From positions 434,001 through 498,000 of the forward strand of contig JAFAEO010000073.1 in assembly GCA_023423975.1 (NCBI GenBank): DNA of 64,000 nt. Direction: 5' to 3'. Source of the stretch: Pseudomonadota bacterium (GTDB lineage Bacteria; Pseudomonadota; Gammaproteobacteria; Burkholderiales; Burkholderiaceae_B). The notes below the pieces were generated by a model that was not told the DNA's origin, did no database searches, and saw only the letters and a program-made list of their open reading frames with translations. Numbering within the stretch: the stretch's first letter is position 1; every line of letters begins with the position of its first letter. Of the stretch, positions 26,107 to 35,085 are shown one piece after another. The translations under genes were made by a program, and so were the position numbers.

Positions 26107-26622
26107 ATGCATCCATTTGTTGAAGGTGGCCTGCAGAACGTCTGGCTGAGCAATGGTTATCGGATAAAGGAGACCAGAAATGGCAGGAACGTCGTCGTCC
26201 ATAACCCCCAGGGACTCAAAAGAACCATTTGCAGCGCCCTCTGCGTAAAAAGCGTGCCACTGTCCGGCGCTGAATTTCGTTATTTGTGCAGGGAACTGCA
26301 AATCACATCTGCAGTGCTTTGCAAGCGGCTGGCACTTACTGAATCACAATTGCAAGAATGGGAGTCGGCCAGGCAGGTTCCCAGGCACGCCGACACCTTT
26401 ATTCGCATTATGTATGCCGTGCATCTGGACCGTCCGGAACGGGTGCAGCGTATTGAAGCACGCTCTGTGGCGCGAAATCAGAATGTGTATTTCGTATTGC
26501 GTCATACGGACCGGGGCTGGTCCTTGCAGGAAACGCTGGAGCGGCCGGTCTCTGTCACGTCAGTCACGCAGGCAAAAGGCCAGGACCCGACACTGGCCAC
26601 AGACCGGGACTCGCTGGCCTGA
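26107..26622 (+). CDS. Helix-turn-helix DNA-binding protein (MqsA/HigA-like C-terminal domain)
   Basis: About 171 residues. The N-terminus NVWLSNGYRIKETRNGRNVV and the HTH region LSGAEFRYLCRELQITSAVL plus KRLALTESQLQEWESARQVP belong to a widespread XRE-type family related to the antitoxin MqsA. The zinc-binding Cys pairs of MqsA and any MqsR-like toxin gene are absent, so an antitoxin role is not supported. ATG 26104 and TTG 26101 are alternative starts; GGGGA lies upstream. It stands alone, convergent with catalase. Confidence 0.7.
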   Translation: MHPFVEGGLQNVWLSNGYRIKETRNGRNVVVHNPQGLKRTICSALCVKSVPLSGAEFRYLCRELQITSAVLCKRLALTESQLQEWESARQVPRHADTFIRIMYAVHLDRPERVQRIEARSVARNQNVYFVLRHTDRGWSLQETLERPVSVTSVTQAKGQDPTLATDRDSLA

Positions 26623-26648
26623 CAACCATTCGGCACCCCCGAAAAGCA

Positions 26649-26690
26649 AACAACAAGACCCCCGGGCACACAGCCCGTGATCTAGTTGTT
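26649..26690. terminator. Candidate bidirectional terminator
   Basis: Nested stems between convergent genes: AACAAC (26649-26654) pairs with GTTGTT (26685-26690), and inside it CGGGC-ACACA-GCCCG (26663-26677) forms a compact GC hairpin. It would serve both the HTH gene and katE. Confidence 0.5.
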
Positions 26691-26710
26691 CTGACGGACA
26701 GATCAAACTG

Positions 26711-28801
26711 TCAGGCCAAAGTCCGCAAGGTAGGTTCCCGTTTCCACTGCCGCGTTTTTGCCAGTTTGATAAACGCCTTGATCTCTTCGGGCGCGACCAC
26801 CCCCGCATCGGGCTTGATGCCGGCCGCTTCCAGAATTTTGTGCGTTCCCTTGCACGCGGCAATGGCTTTCAAATGCCCGAAGGCATCGCGGAACCAGTCT
26901 ACGGCGGCTGCCTCGTGCACCAGTTTTTCCGCTTCGGCCATCGGCAGGATACTGACCACGCCATCGAACACGATCGATGGCGTTCCCGCCAGTTGTCCGT
27001 CGGCTGTTACGTAGCTGCCATCCTTGAGTGTCACACCACGTTTTTGCGCAACCAACTTCACAGCCGCGCCGGCCTTGTCCAGCGCACTTCTCATCGCGTT
27101 GATACTCTCGTTGTTGGACCCGTCGGCAATCAATATCCCGATGGTACGCCCGGCCAGCGTATCTTTCATGCGATCAATAATGCGCAAGGCAGGAGACAAT
27201 TCCAGGTCCTGGACAGGCACTACCGGCTTGACCGCCGCCGGCAAGGATTTGAGTCCCAGCCCATCGCCAACGCGTTTTGCCAGGCTCTCGTCTACGGTAC
27301 GCAATTGGCTCACGACCGCCAGGCGCACATGCTCGGTCTCGACCTTGGATAGTTCAAAAACCAGTGCGGAGGCCAGATGCGCCTGCTCCACCTCGGACTG
27401 ACTACGATAAAACATCCGCGCCTGACTGTAGTGATCGGCAAAGCTTTCCGCACGAATACGGGACTTGACGCCTTCTGTCTGTACTGCAGCGCTGTGAAAA
27501 CCCGTTTTCAAACTGGCGCGCGTGGCATTCGGATCCAGGCTTTGCGGATCGTATGCCGTTCTTCCCTTTTGCGCCTGCATCTGCATATGCCCGTCGCGTT
27601 GCGTATTCTGGAAAGGACACTTGGGGGCATTAACCGGGATCTGCGCGAAGTTCGATCCCCCCAGGCGGGACAACTGTGTATCCAGATAAGAGAACAGCCT
27701 GCCCTGCAGCAACGGATCTTCGGAAAAATCAATACCGGGTACGATATTGGCCGGACAGAACGCCACCTGTTCGGTTTCGGCAAAAAAATTATCCGGCCAG
27801 CGATTCAACACCATCCGGCCAATAATTTTCAGTGGCACAAGCTCTTCGGGGATCAATTTGGTTGAATCCAGATGATCGAACGGGAAGGCATCCGCCTGTT
27901 GCTGGGTAAACAGCTGCACACCCAGCTCCCACTCCGGAAAACTGCCATTCTGAATGGCTTCGAAAAAATCCCGGCGATGAAAATCGGGATCTGCGCCAGC
28001 CAGCTTCACGGCCTCATCCCACACCGTAGACTGCAAGCCCAGTTTGGGGCGCCAGTGGAACTTGACGAAGGTGCTTTGACCGTCCTTGCTCACCAGCCGG
28101 AAGCTATGAATGCCAAAGCCTTCGATCATACGAAGAGAACGCGGAATGGCGCGATCACTCATGGCCCACATGACCATATGCATGGACTCGGGCATAAGCG
28201 AGATAAAATCCCAGAACGTATCATGCGCGCTGGCCGCCTGGGGAAAGCCACGATCTGGCTCCATTTTGACCGCGTGAATCAGATCGGGAAATTTCATGGC
28301 GTCCTGTATGAAAAATACAGGAATGTTATTGCCGACCAGATCCCAGTTGCCTTCCTGCGTGTAGAACTTCACGGCAAAACCGCGCACATCACGCGGTGTG
28401 TCCACCGAGCCGCTGCCACCGGCAACGGTAGAGAACCGACAGAATACGGGCGTCTGCACGTTCTTTTCCGTCAAAATTCTCGCCGTGGTATATTTGGACA
28501 GGGATTGGGTCAATTCAAAGAAGCCGTGTGCGCCGGTGCCGCGTGCATGAACGATACGTTCAGGAATTCGTTCGTGATCAAAATGCGTGATCTTTTCCCG
28601 AAGAATAAAATCTTCGAGCAACGTCGGGCCGCGTGGCGCTGCCCGCAATGAGTTTTGATTGTCACTAATGGTCAGACCCTGCTGGGTTGTCATGACCGGA
28701 TGCGTGCCGCCCGCCTGTTGTTGTAATTCTCCGGCATTGCCAACTTCGTCTTTGGCCCCATTGGCGGGGCGCGACACCGATTTTTTCGAACTTGACTTCA
28801 T
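26711..28801 (-). CDS. katE: Catalase HPII, large-subunit type
   Basis: A 696-residue monofunctional haem catalase. The distal His is in RIVHARGTGAHGFFE, the distal Asn in NIPVFFIQDAMKFPD, and the haem-ligating Tyr in RLFSYLDTQLSRLG. The length and the C-terminal DJ-1/glutamine-amidotransferase-like domain (from about residue 545, starting GRTIGILIADGSNNESI) mark it as the large HPII class rather than a small-subunit catalase. The basic, low-complexity N-terminal tail is usual. TAAGGAG precedes the start. It is a single-gene unit that breaks down hydrogen peroxide; the flavin oxidases in this window produce peroxide or reduced carriers. Confidence 0.95.
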   Translation of the reverse strand: MKSSSKKSVSRPANGAKDEVGNAGELQQQAGGTHPVMTTQQGLTISDNQNSLRAAPRGPTLLEDFILREKITHFDHERIPERIVHARGTGAHGFFELTQSLSKYTTARILTEKNVQTPVFCRFSTVAGGSGSVDTPRDVRGFAVKFYTQEGNWDLVGNNIPVFFIQDAMKFPDLIHAVKMEPDRGFPQAASAHDTFWDFISLMPESMHMVMWAMSDRAIPRSLRMIEGFGIHSFRLVSKDGQSTFVKFHWRPKLGLQSTVWDEAVKLAGADPDFHRRDFFEAIQNGSFPEWELGVQLFTQQQADAFPFDHLDSTKLIPEELVPLKIIGRMVLNRWPDNFFAETEQVAFCPANIVPGIDFSEDPLLQGRLFSYLDTQLSRLGGSNFAQIPVNAPKCPFQNTQRDGHMQMQAQKGRTAYDPQSLDPNATRASLKTGFHSAAVQTEGVKSRIRAESFADHYSQARMFYRSQSEVEQAHLASALVFELSKVETEHVRLAVVSQLRTVDESLAKRVGDGLGLKSLPAAVKPVVPVQDLELSPALRIIDRMKDTLAGRTIGILIADGSNNESINAMRSALDKAGAAVKLVAQKRGVTLKDGSYVTADGQLAGTPSIVFDGVVSILPMAEAEKLVHEAAAVDWFRDAFGHLKAIAACKGTHKILEAAGIKPDAGVVAPEEIKAFIKLAKTRQWKREPTLRTLA

Positions 28802-29138
28802 TAATATCTCCTTAAGACAGGACTTGAATAATGATCAGTTGAAACGGAAAACGAAAATAAGACGCTATCTGGGATAGCAAGTAAAAGGGAGCGTAACCAG
28901 TATGCCACACTCTGCATCGAACGACATGGGCGAGCCTACGAGAAATAACGTAACCACGCGTGTCACACTCACCGGCGAATCAATCAGCCAAAGCCGTGTC
29001 AATCTCGCCGTCGCGCGCATGGTGCTTGTCAGCTTATTTCAATAGTGATCATACCAATCCGCTGGCTTCGCTGGCCCTGATACAGCCCGGGTTCGACAGA
29101 ACTTACCCACTGCTGAACCACACAAACCCGATGTGACT
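28802..29138. other. Intergenic region with the katE promoter
   Basis: No convincing gene on either strand. A short hairpin GCTATC-TGG-GATAGC is at 28864-28878. The region must carry the katE promoter and the 3' end of the MocR transcript; I see no clear OxyR or sigma-S type site. Confidence 0.5.
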
Positions 29139-30491
29139 TCAGCGCAGTTTTCTCAGAAATGCCAGAAAGTCCGGGTCATTGGCATAGGCCACATTGACTC
29201 TCAAGGCTGGCTTTTGGCTGGGCTTTTTCTCCGGATAAAACACCGTCCCCGGGGCCAGGAAAATGCCCTCTTCCGCCGCCTTGCGAGCCACTTGAATATC
29301 ATCCAGGTGAGCCGGCAACTCGAGCCACATGTAATATGTGCCTTCCGACTGATAAGGAACATGGAACCCCAGTTCCGAAAAATTGTTCAACGCCTGGGCG
29401 CTCGCCTGTTCGACCATAGGCCTGAGCCGTCGCAAGTGCTTAAGATATTGCCCATTGGCAATCAAACTGTAAAGCCATCGCTCAAGATAATCCGATGAGG
29501 TAACGACAGTCAGCATTTTGATATTGCAAAGGGAGTCAACCAGCGTCTGCCGGCCCGCCACATAGCCTACCCGAAAGCTGGCCGACAGCGTCTTGGAAAA
29601 GGTGCCTATATACAATATCCGGTCCAGCTGGTCCAGCCCCGCCATGCGTGGCATACCGGGCGACAGCAAGTCCGCAAACGCATCATTCTCGACCACCCTG
29701 AAGTCATACTTTTCGGCCAGCTTCAACACCTGATATTGCGCAGCCAGCGTGGCACAGCCGCCAGTGGGATTGTGACCCAGCGTTTGCGTAAAAAACAGCT
29801 TGGCACGATGCAGCCTGGCCTTCTCTTCCAGATCGTCTGTATCGGGACCCGTGCCGCCGCGCCTGACGCCAATCATTTTAATTTTGTACAGTTTGAGCTT
29901 TGCAAATAAAGGGTAATACCCGGGGCTCTCGACAAGAACCGTATCCCCCGGAGAGAGAAACTGTTTGATAATCAGGTCCATCGCGTGGTTGGCGCCATAA
30001 GTGAGCAGAACCTGGTCCGCCGATGCCTGAATAGATCTCTCAATGAGATTTTGTGCGATCGCCTCGCGCAGCGGCTCAAAACCCATGGGATGGCCATAAC
30101 CATATTTACTATCATTCGGAATTTTTAGCCGCAAATCAATATCGAACTGGCTCATCCATGACGACGGAGGCCTGCCATCGCCGACCCGGACACGATAGGT
30201 CTGATTCAGCTGCTCCCGCAACAACGATATAGCGTCCACCGCTTCTGCGATATGCGTTGTGCTGCTTCTATTTTGCTTTTTGCTTAACGTGCTGACGTAA
30301 TAACCGGAGCCTGGCCGGGCCGTGATATGACCCAATGAAACGAGTCTGTCATAGACGTCGATCATGGTATTTTTCGACACATTGAAATGTTCACGTGCAA
30401 CTCTGATGGACATTAACTTCTGCCCGCTTTTCAGATTTCCATTCTGTATGGCAAGAAGCATGTGCTCGACAATACTATTGACTTTACTCAT
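29139..30491 (-). CDS. MocR/GabR-type transcriptional regulator (GntR HTH fused to aminotransferase)
   Basis: About 450 residues: an N-terminal GntR winged helix (SGQKLMSIRVAREHFNVSKN) joined to a fold-type I aminotransferase-like domain that binds PLP, with the Schiff-base Lys in IGTFSKTLSASFRVGY and the Asn/Asp pocket in NPTGGCATL and VVENDAFADLL. Such proteins are regulators, usually sensing PLP adducts or amino compounds. ATG 30491 is chosen because the 22 residues upstream are not family-like. It is divergent from the TRAP/HMG-CoA reductase operon, whose promoter region holds repeated GTACC boxes. An amine-sensing domain controlling a mevalonate-type operon is unexpected. Confidence 0.87.
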   Translation of the reverse strand: MSKVNSIVEHMLLAIQNGNLKSGQKLMSIRVAREHFNVSKNTMIDVYDRLVSLGHITARPGSGYYVSTLSKKQNRSSTTHIAEAVDAISLLREQLNQTYRVRVGDGRPPSSWMSQFDIDLRLKIPNDSKYGYGHPMGFEPLREAIAQNLIERSIQASADQVLLTYGANHAMDLIIKQFLSPGDTVLVESPGYYPLFAKLKLYKIKMIGVRRGGTGPDTDDLEEKARLHRAKLFFTQTLGHNPTGGCATLAAQYQVLKLAEKYDFRVVENDAFADLLSPGMPRMAGLDQLDRILYIGTFSKTLSASFRVGYVAGRQTLVDSLCNIKMLTVVTSSDYLERWLYSLIANGQYLKHLRRLRPMVEQASAQALNNFSELGFHVPYQSEGTYYMWLELPAHLDDIQVARKAAEEGIFLAPGTVFYPEKKPSQKPALRVNVAYANDPDFLAFLRKLR

Positions 30492-30526
30492 TATCGTTCC
30501 GATATATGGTGCTTCGCACAATAAGC

Positions 30527-30657
30527 GTACCCTTACACATTCGGGTACAGTATCCACACATTTTGAATCAACCGTACCTTGTTTAATTTCACATAAGTTT
30601 GCATCATAGCGAACAATAGAAAAAAATATATATTTTAACCGTACCCAATACTGTACC
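30527..30657. promoter_or_regulatory. Five GTACC boxes in the MocR/TRAP divergent promoter
   Basis: GTACC occurs at 30527, 30574, 30641 and 30653, and its complement GGTAC at 30544. The first and second form the dyad GTACCC-N10-GGGTAC (30527-30548); the last two are direct repeats 12 bases apart, about 35 bases before the TRAP receptor gene. MocR regulators are known to bind direct repeats of short motifs, so these are strong operator candidates. Confidence 0.55.
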
Positions 30658-30687
30658 TATATATCCTAAAAAATCAAGGAGACATGA

Positions 30688-31731
30688 ATGAAAATCTTAC
30701 GTCGCGATCTGCTTAAAACACTGGCCTCGGGAACCGTTGCCGGCATCGGTGTCCTTGGCGTACCTGCCGTAGCGCGCGCCCAGGAAGTCGTGAAGTGGAA
30801 GATGCAATCATTGTGGGACGGTGGCACCACACCGCAAAAATTTGAAGAACTTTTTGTCAAGCGCGTGGCAGAACTGACTGACAACAAATTCCAGATCCAA
30901 CTATATTCAGCGGGCCAGCTTGTGCCGGCCAACCAGGCATTTGATGCAGTGCGCGGCGGCGCCTTCCAGATGATGAAAACATTCGATGGCTATGAAGCAG
31001 GAAAAATTCCTGGCCTGGCGTTTACCAGCACCGTCCCTTTCGGATTTCCCGAACCAGACCAGTACGAAGCCTGGTTCTACGAAAAAGACGGACTGGCCCT
31101 GGCGCGAGAAGCCTATATGCCTGCGGGCTTGTACTATGTCGCCCCCACTGTATACGGGCCAGAACCCATACATTCTCGTGTTCCCATCAAATCGCTTGCC
31201 GACCTGAAAAACAAAAAAGGTCGATTCGTCGGTCTGGCCTCCACGGTCATGGGTGCCCTTGGCGTATCAGTCACTACCCTGGCAACAAACGAAGTCTATT
31301 CGGCTTTGGACAAAGGTGTGATCGATTTTGCCGACCGAGGCGATCTGACAGCCAACCTTGAGGCCGGCCTGGCCGAAGTAGCCAAGTACATCATCATGCC
31401 TGGCCCGCATCAGCCTACAACGGCAACAAGTTATGTAGCCAATCGCGGCGCATACGAAAAATTGTCGGCACCGCATAAAGCGGCACTGGCAACCGCAGCC
31501 CGGGAAATTTCCGGCGCCTTGCGTCAGCATATTCTGGTAGCGGACACCCTGGCATTGAAAGCGTTCCAGAGCAAGGGTGTGGAAGTCACCACCCTGAATG
31601 CAGACGAACTGGCACAAGGCCGGGTGCAGGCGACAAAAGCGTGGGAGTCGGCGACCAAAGGTAACCCTCTGGCAAAAAAAATGATGGACAGCCAAATTGC
31701 ATTTATGAAAGATCTCGGGCTGCTGTCCTGA
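30688..31731 (+). CDS. dctP: TRAP transporter substrate-binding protein, DctP family
   Basis: A 347-residue periplasmic receptor of a TRAP importer. The N-terminus LRRDLLKTLASG looks like a Tat signal, and cleavage after ARAQ is likely. The mature part has the family pattern LYSAGQLVPANQAFDAVRGG and the central Arg/Asp region. AAGGAG is placed for ATG 30688 (ATG 30684 is in another frame). It begins an operon with the two membrane subunits and HMG-CoA reductase, so its ligand is probably mevalonate or a related 3-hydroxy-3-methyl acid; this is inferred from context. Confidence 0.88.
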   Translation: MKILRRDLLKTLASGTVAGIGVLGVPAVARAQEVVKWKMQSLWDGGTTPQKFEELFVKRVAELTDNKFQIQLYSAGQLVPANQAFDAVRGGAFQMMKTFDGYEAGKIPGLAFTSTVPFGFPEPDQYEAWFYEKDGLALAREAYMPAGLYYVAPTVYGPEPIHSRVPIKSLADLKNKKGRFVGLASTVMGALGVSVTTLATNEVYSALDKGVIDFADRGDLTANLEAGLAEVAKYIIMPGPHQPTTATSYVANRGAYEKLSAPHKAALATAAREISGALRQHILVADTLALKAFQSKGVEVTTLNADELAQGRVQATKAWESATKGNPLAKKMMDSQIAFMKDLGLLS

Positions 31732-31784
31732 GCGTTCAAATGAAATAAACGCTATCTGCAACATTGTTTTTTTGGATTTATCCC

Positions 31785-32294
31785 ATGCCTGCTTTTGTGT
31801 CCGCCTATATTCTGGGTATTACCCGCATCAATAAATTCTTTTTCAATATTGCATCGGCGCTTATTTTCCTGATCGTTTTTTCGATGTTGTACGAAGTGAT
31901 AAGCAGATATGTATTTCATGCCCCTACAACCTGGGGCATGGAACTGGCAACCTTGCTGTTTGGTCCCTACTTTCTGCTTGGCGGGGCCTATTTGCTGCAT
32001 ATGCGCGGTCATGTCAACCTGGATTTGCTCAAGCATAAATTGTCGCCACGCAATCAGCGACTGCTCGACGTATTCAGCTTCGTGATCATTATTGTGTTCA
32101 GCATCATCATGTTTTCCTATTCATTTGCGCCCGCGATGCAGGCATGGGAATATAAGGAAACATCGTTTTCCGCCTGGAATCCGCCCGTCTGGCCAGTCAA
32201 GTTTGCCATACCCATATCGGTTTTATTACTGGGACTTCAGAGTTTTGCTGAAATGCTGACTGTTCTGTATAAAGAACAGGATCAACAGTCATGA
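31785..32294 (+). CDS. dctQ: TRAP transporter small permease, DctQ family
   Basis: About 169 residues with four hydrophobic helices, starting INKFFFNIASALIFLIVFSM. WGMELATLLFGPYFLLGGAY is the conserved central loop and helix of DctQ proteins. ATG 31785 is preferred over an in-frame TTG at 31764. It overlaps the large permease gene by ATGA. Confidence 0.87.
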   Translation: MPAFVSAYILGITRINKFFFNIASALIFLIVFSMLYEVISRYVFHAPTTWGMELATLLFGPYFLLGGAYLLHMRGHVNLDLLKHKLSPRNQRLLDVFSFVIIIVFSIIMFSYSFAPAMQAWEYKETSFSAWNPPVWPVKFAIPISVLLLGLQSFAEMLTVLYKEQDQQS

Positions 32295-33604
32295 GCGCGA
32301 ACCTTATTCTGGTCATCATGTTTGCAGGACTAACGCTGTTCATGCTCACCGGCCTGCCCATTGCGTTCGTGCTTGGCGGCTTGTCGCTGCTCATTACGGT
32401 AACCCTGTGGGATGCGAATGCCGTGGTGATCATGGTATTGCAGATTTTCGACACCATGCGCTCCGAAGCGCTGCTGGGCATCCCCTTGTATATTTTCATG
32501 GCGGCCATCTTACAGCGAACCGGCGTTATTGAAGAACTGTACGGCGTTATGGAGATCTGGTTCGGGCGCTTGCGGGGCGGACTGGCCATTGGCACTGTGC
32601 TTATCTGTGTGCTGATGGCTGCGATGACAGGGGTTGTGGGCGCAGCTGTCACCGCAATGGGACTGCTGGCCATGCCAGAGATGCTCAAACGGGGATATGA
32701 TCCGAAACTGGTTACTGGCACCATATGCGCGTCCGGTACACTCGGCATCCTCATTCCACCGTCTATCCTGACCATTGTCTATGCCGTTACAGCCCAGGTA
32801 TCGATCGGCAAGATGCTCATTGCCGGAATCGTGCCAGGACTGATCCTCGCTATTTTCTACGTTCTGTACATACTTTACGTTGCCTATGCGCATCCTGAAC
32901 GCGTACCTCAATCACGACGCGAGCGTGTTCCCTTCTCGACCAAACTGCGCAGTGTAAAAGGCGTTATTTTTCCCATTATCCTTGTCATATTGATACTTGG
33001 TTCAATATTTTTTGGCATCGCCACCCCGACCGAAGCGGCTGCCGTTGGCGTTGCGGGCGCATTCATCATTGGAATGCTCAAACGCAAACTGGACTATTCC
33101 GGTATTCGTCACGCCACGTTCGAAACCGCGAAAGCCACCACAATGATTCTGTGGATTACCATTGGCGCAAAAGCCTATGTCTCTGTCTTTACCGGCCTGG
33201 GCGGCGCCGATACCCTGCTGAACCTGATCCGCGACATGCAGGTTCATCCTTACGTCATATTGGCGGCAATGATGCTGATTCTGATCTTTCTGGGAACCGT
33301 CCTGGACGAAATCGGCATTATCCTGCTGACCGTGCCAGTCTTCTTGCCCATCGTCAAATTACTCGGCTTTGACGAAATCTGGTTTGGCGTCCTGTATGCC
33401 ATCACGATACAAACCGGCTATATCAGCCCCCCTTTCGGATACACCCTGTTTTACATTAAAGGGCCATTGCCCGCGCATCTGGGCATGGGTACTGTATACA
33501 AGGGCGTTGTGCCGTTCATGATATTGCAAATATGCGCGCTGATATTCTGCGCAGCCTTCCCGGATCTTGTTACCTGGCTTCCGTCCTTGATGGACAGACG
33601 TTGA
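32291..33604 (+). CDS. dctM: TRAP transporter large permease, DctM family
   Basis: A 437-residue membrane protein with about twelve hydrophobic segments, the sodium-driven transport subunit of TRAP importers. The conserved blocks FTGLPIAFVLGG-like N-terminal helix (MLTGLPIAFVLGGLS), GTLGILIPPSILTIVYAV and TPTEAAAVGVAGAFI are present. Translationally coupled to dctQ by ATGA; the HMG-CoA reductase gene follows 30 bases later. Confidence 0.9.
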   Translation: MSANLILVIMFAGLTLFMLTGLPIAFVLGGLSLLITVTLWDANAVVIMVLQIFDTMRSEALLGIPLYIFMAAILQRTGVIEELYGVMEIWFGRLRGGLAIGTVLICVLMAAMTGVVGAAVTAMGLLAMPEMLKRGYDPKLVTGTICASGTLGILIPPSILTIVYAVTAQVSIGKMLIAGIVPGLILAIFYVLYILYVAYAHPERVPQSRRERVPFSTKLRSVKGVIFPIILVILILGSIFFGIATPTEAAAVGVAGAFIIGMLKRKLDYSGIRHATFETAKATTMILWITIGAKAYVSVFTGLGGADTLLNLIRDMQVHPYVILAAMMLILIFLGTVLDEIGIILLTVPVFLPIVKLLGFDEIWFGVLYAITIQTGYISPPFGYTLFYIKGPLPAHLGMGTVYKGVVPFMILQICALIFCAAFPDLVTWLPSLMDRR

Positions 33605-33634
33605 TCTTTTATTTTTCATACGGAACGAAACACC

Positions 33635-34906
33635 ATGCCTGAACTCAGCTCTCGAATTGCCGGCTTTCACAAACTGGGAATACAGCGTCGCCTGGATATT
33701 TTAAAAGAACGGTGCAACCTGGAACCCGACACGATCCAGGCCATGCTCAATACGGGCAATTTGCCCGCTGACATAGCCGATCATCTCATTGAGAATGTCA
33801 TTACCACCATGAATATTCCGGTGGGTATTGCCACGAACATGAAAGTCGATGGTCATGATGTCCTGGTGCCAATGGCTACTGAAGAATCTTCGGTGGTTGC
33901 TGCGGTTTGTAATGCGGCAAGACAATGTTATGACAGCGGCGGATTCACCACATCCATGTCTGGCTCACAGATGATTGCCCAAATTCAGTTGGTTAACATC
34001 ACAAATCCGCAGTTTTCCAGAATCGCCATTCTGGAACAGAAAGCGCAGATAAAAAAGTTGTGTGACGAATGCGATCCCATTCTGCTTTCACTGGGCGGCG
34101 GCCTGCAGGATATCGAAGTGCGAATTATTGACTCGAATATCGGACCGATGGTTATTACACATTTGATCGTCGACACGCGTGATGCCATGGGAGCCAATGC
34201 AGTCAATACCATGGCAGAGAAGCTGGCGCCACTGATCGAGCAGTGGACCGGCGGCAAGGTGTATCTGAGAATTCTCTCCAATCTGGCGGACAGACGCCTG
34301 GCCCGAGCACGTGCAACATGGACGTGTGAAGCAATTGGTGGAGAAGCCATACGCGACGGTATCATGAGCGCCTACCATTTTGCCGAATCGGATCCTTATC
34401 GTGCAGCAACCCATAACAAGGGCATCATGAACGGCGTATCGGCCGTCGTCCTGGCAACCGGCAATGACACGCGCGCCGTGGAAGCCGGCGCTCACGCTTA
34501 TGCCGCACGTAACGGACACTACGGCAGCCTGACACACTGGGAAATCAACAAAACCGGTGATCTGGTCGGCAGCATCGAAATGCCAATGGCCGTAGGCCTG
34601 GTTGGCGGGGCAACCAAACTGCATCCTATGGCAAAAGCCAATCTGCAAATACTTGGCGTAACGAGTGCAAGCCAATTGGCCCGCATTATTGCTGCCACGG
34701 GACTGGCACAAAATTTTGCGGCATTAAAAGCGCTGGCAACAACAGGTATCCAAAAAGGGCATATGGCGTTGCATGCTCAAAATGTTGCCATGATGGCCGG
34801 TGCCGTCGGACAACAAATTGATCAGGTGGCCAATGCGCTGATCTCTCAGGGCACTATACGGATAGACGTCGCACAGAAAATACTTCAGAACCTGAAGCCC
34901 GACTAA
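33635..34906 (+). CDS. mvaA: Hydroxymethylglutaryl-CoA reductase, class II (degradative)
   Basis: A 423-residue class II HMG-CoA reductase. All catalytic residues known from the Pseudomonas mevalonii enzyme can be placed: Glu83 in MATEESSVV, Lys262 in THNKGIMNG, Asp278 in ATGNDTRAVEAG and His376 in QKGHMALHAQN. In bacteria that lack a mevalonate isoprenoid route, this class oxidises mevalonate to HMG-CoA for catabolism. Its place at the end of a TRAP import operon supports mevalonate use. The only lyase-like gene in the window (5337-6269) lacks the catalytic Cys, so the true HMG-CoA lyase is probably elsewhere. Confidence 0.92.
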   Translation: MPELSSRIAGFHKLGIQRRLDILKERCNLEPDTIQAMLNTGNLPADIADHLIENVITTMNIPVGIATNMKVDGHDVLVPMATEESSVVAAVCNAARQCYDSGGFTTSMSGSQMIAQIQLVNITNPQFSRIAILEQKAQIKKLCDECDPILLSLGGGLQDIEVRIIDSNIGPMVITHLIVDTRDAMGANAVNTMAEKLAPLIEQWTGGKVYLRILSNLADRRLARARATWTCEAIGGEAIRDGIMSAYHFAESDPYRAATHNKGIMNGVSAVVLATGNDTRAVEAGAHAYAARNGHYGSLTHWEINKTGDLVGSIEMPMAVGLVGGATKLHPMAKANLQILGVTSASQLARIIAATGLAQNFAALKALATTGIQKGHMALHAQNVAMMAGAVGQQIDQVANALISQGTIRIDVAQKILQNLKPD

Positions 34907-34976
34907 TAAATTGCGTGCTGGCATCCGACAATACATTCACAATGATAATGTCGGCTACAGCTGTACCGCACTAAAA

Positions 34977-35008
34977 GGCCTGAGCCGGTGCAATACCGAA
35001 CTCAGGCC
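34977..35008. terminator. Candidate bidirectional terminator
   Basis: GGCCTGAG (34977-34984) pairs perfectly with CTCAGGCC (35001-35008) across a 16-base loop, in the 180-base gap between the convergent mvaA and ABC binding-protein genes. AAAA precedes the left arm, giving a T-run on the minus strand. Confidence 0.5.
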
Positions 35009-35085
35009 CTGGCTGTCTGGCTTTCAACCGCCCTATGTCCTGGGGGACAAGTCACGACCTTTTTTTCATATCGATATCAATTACA

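Noticed and set aside
27872..28651. Plus-strand open frame of 259 codons inside katE
   Set aside because: Antisense to catalase, whose active-site motifs leave no doubt.
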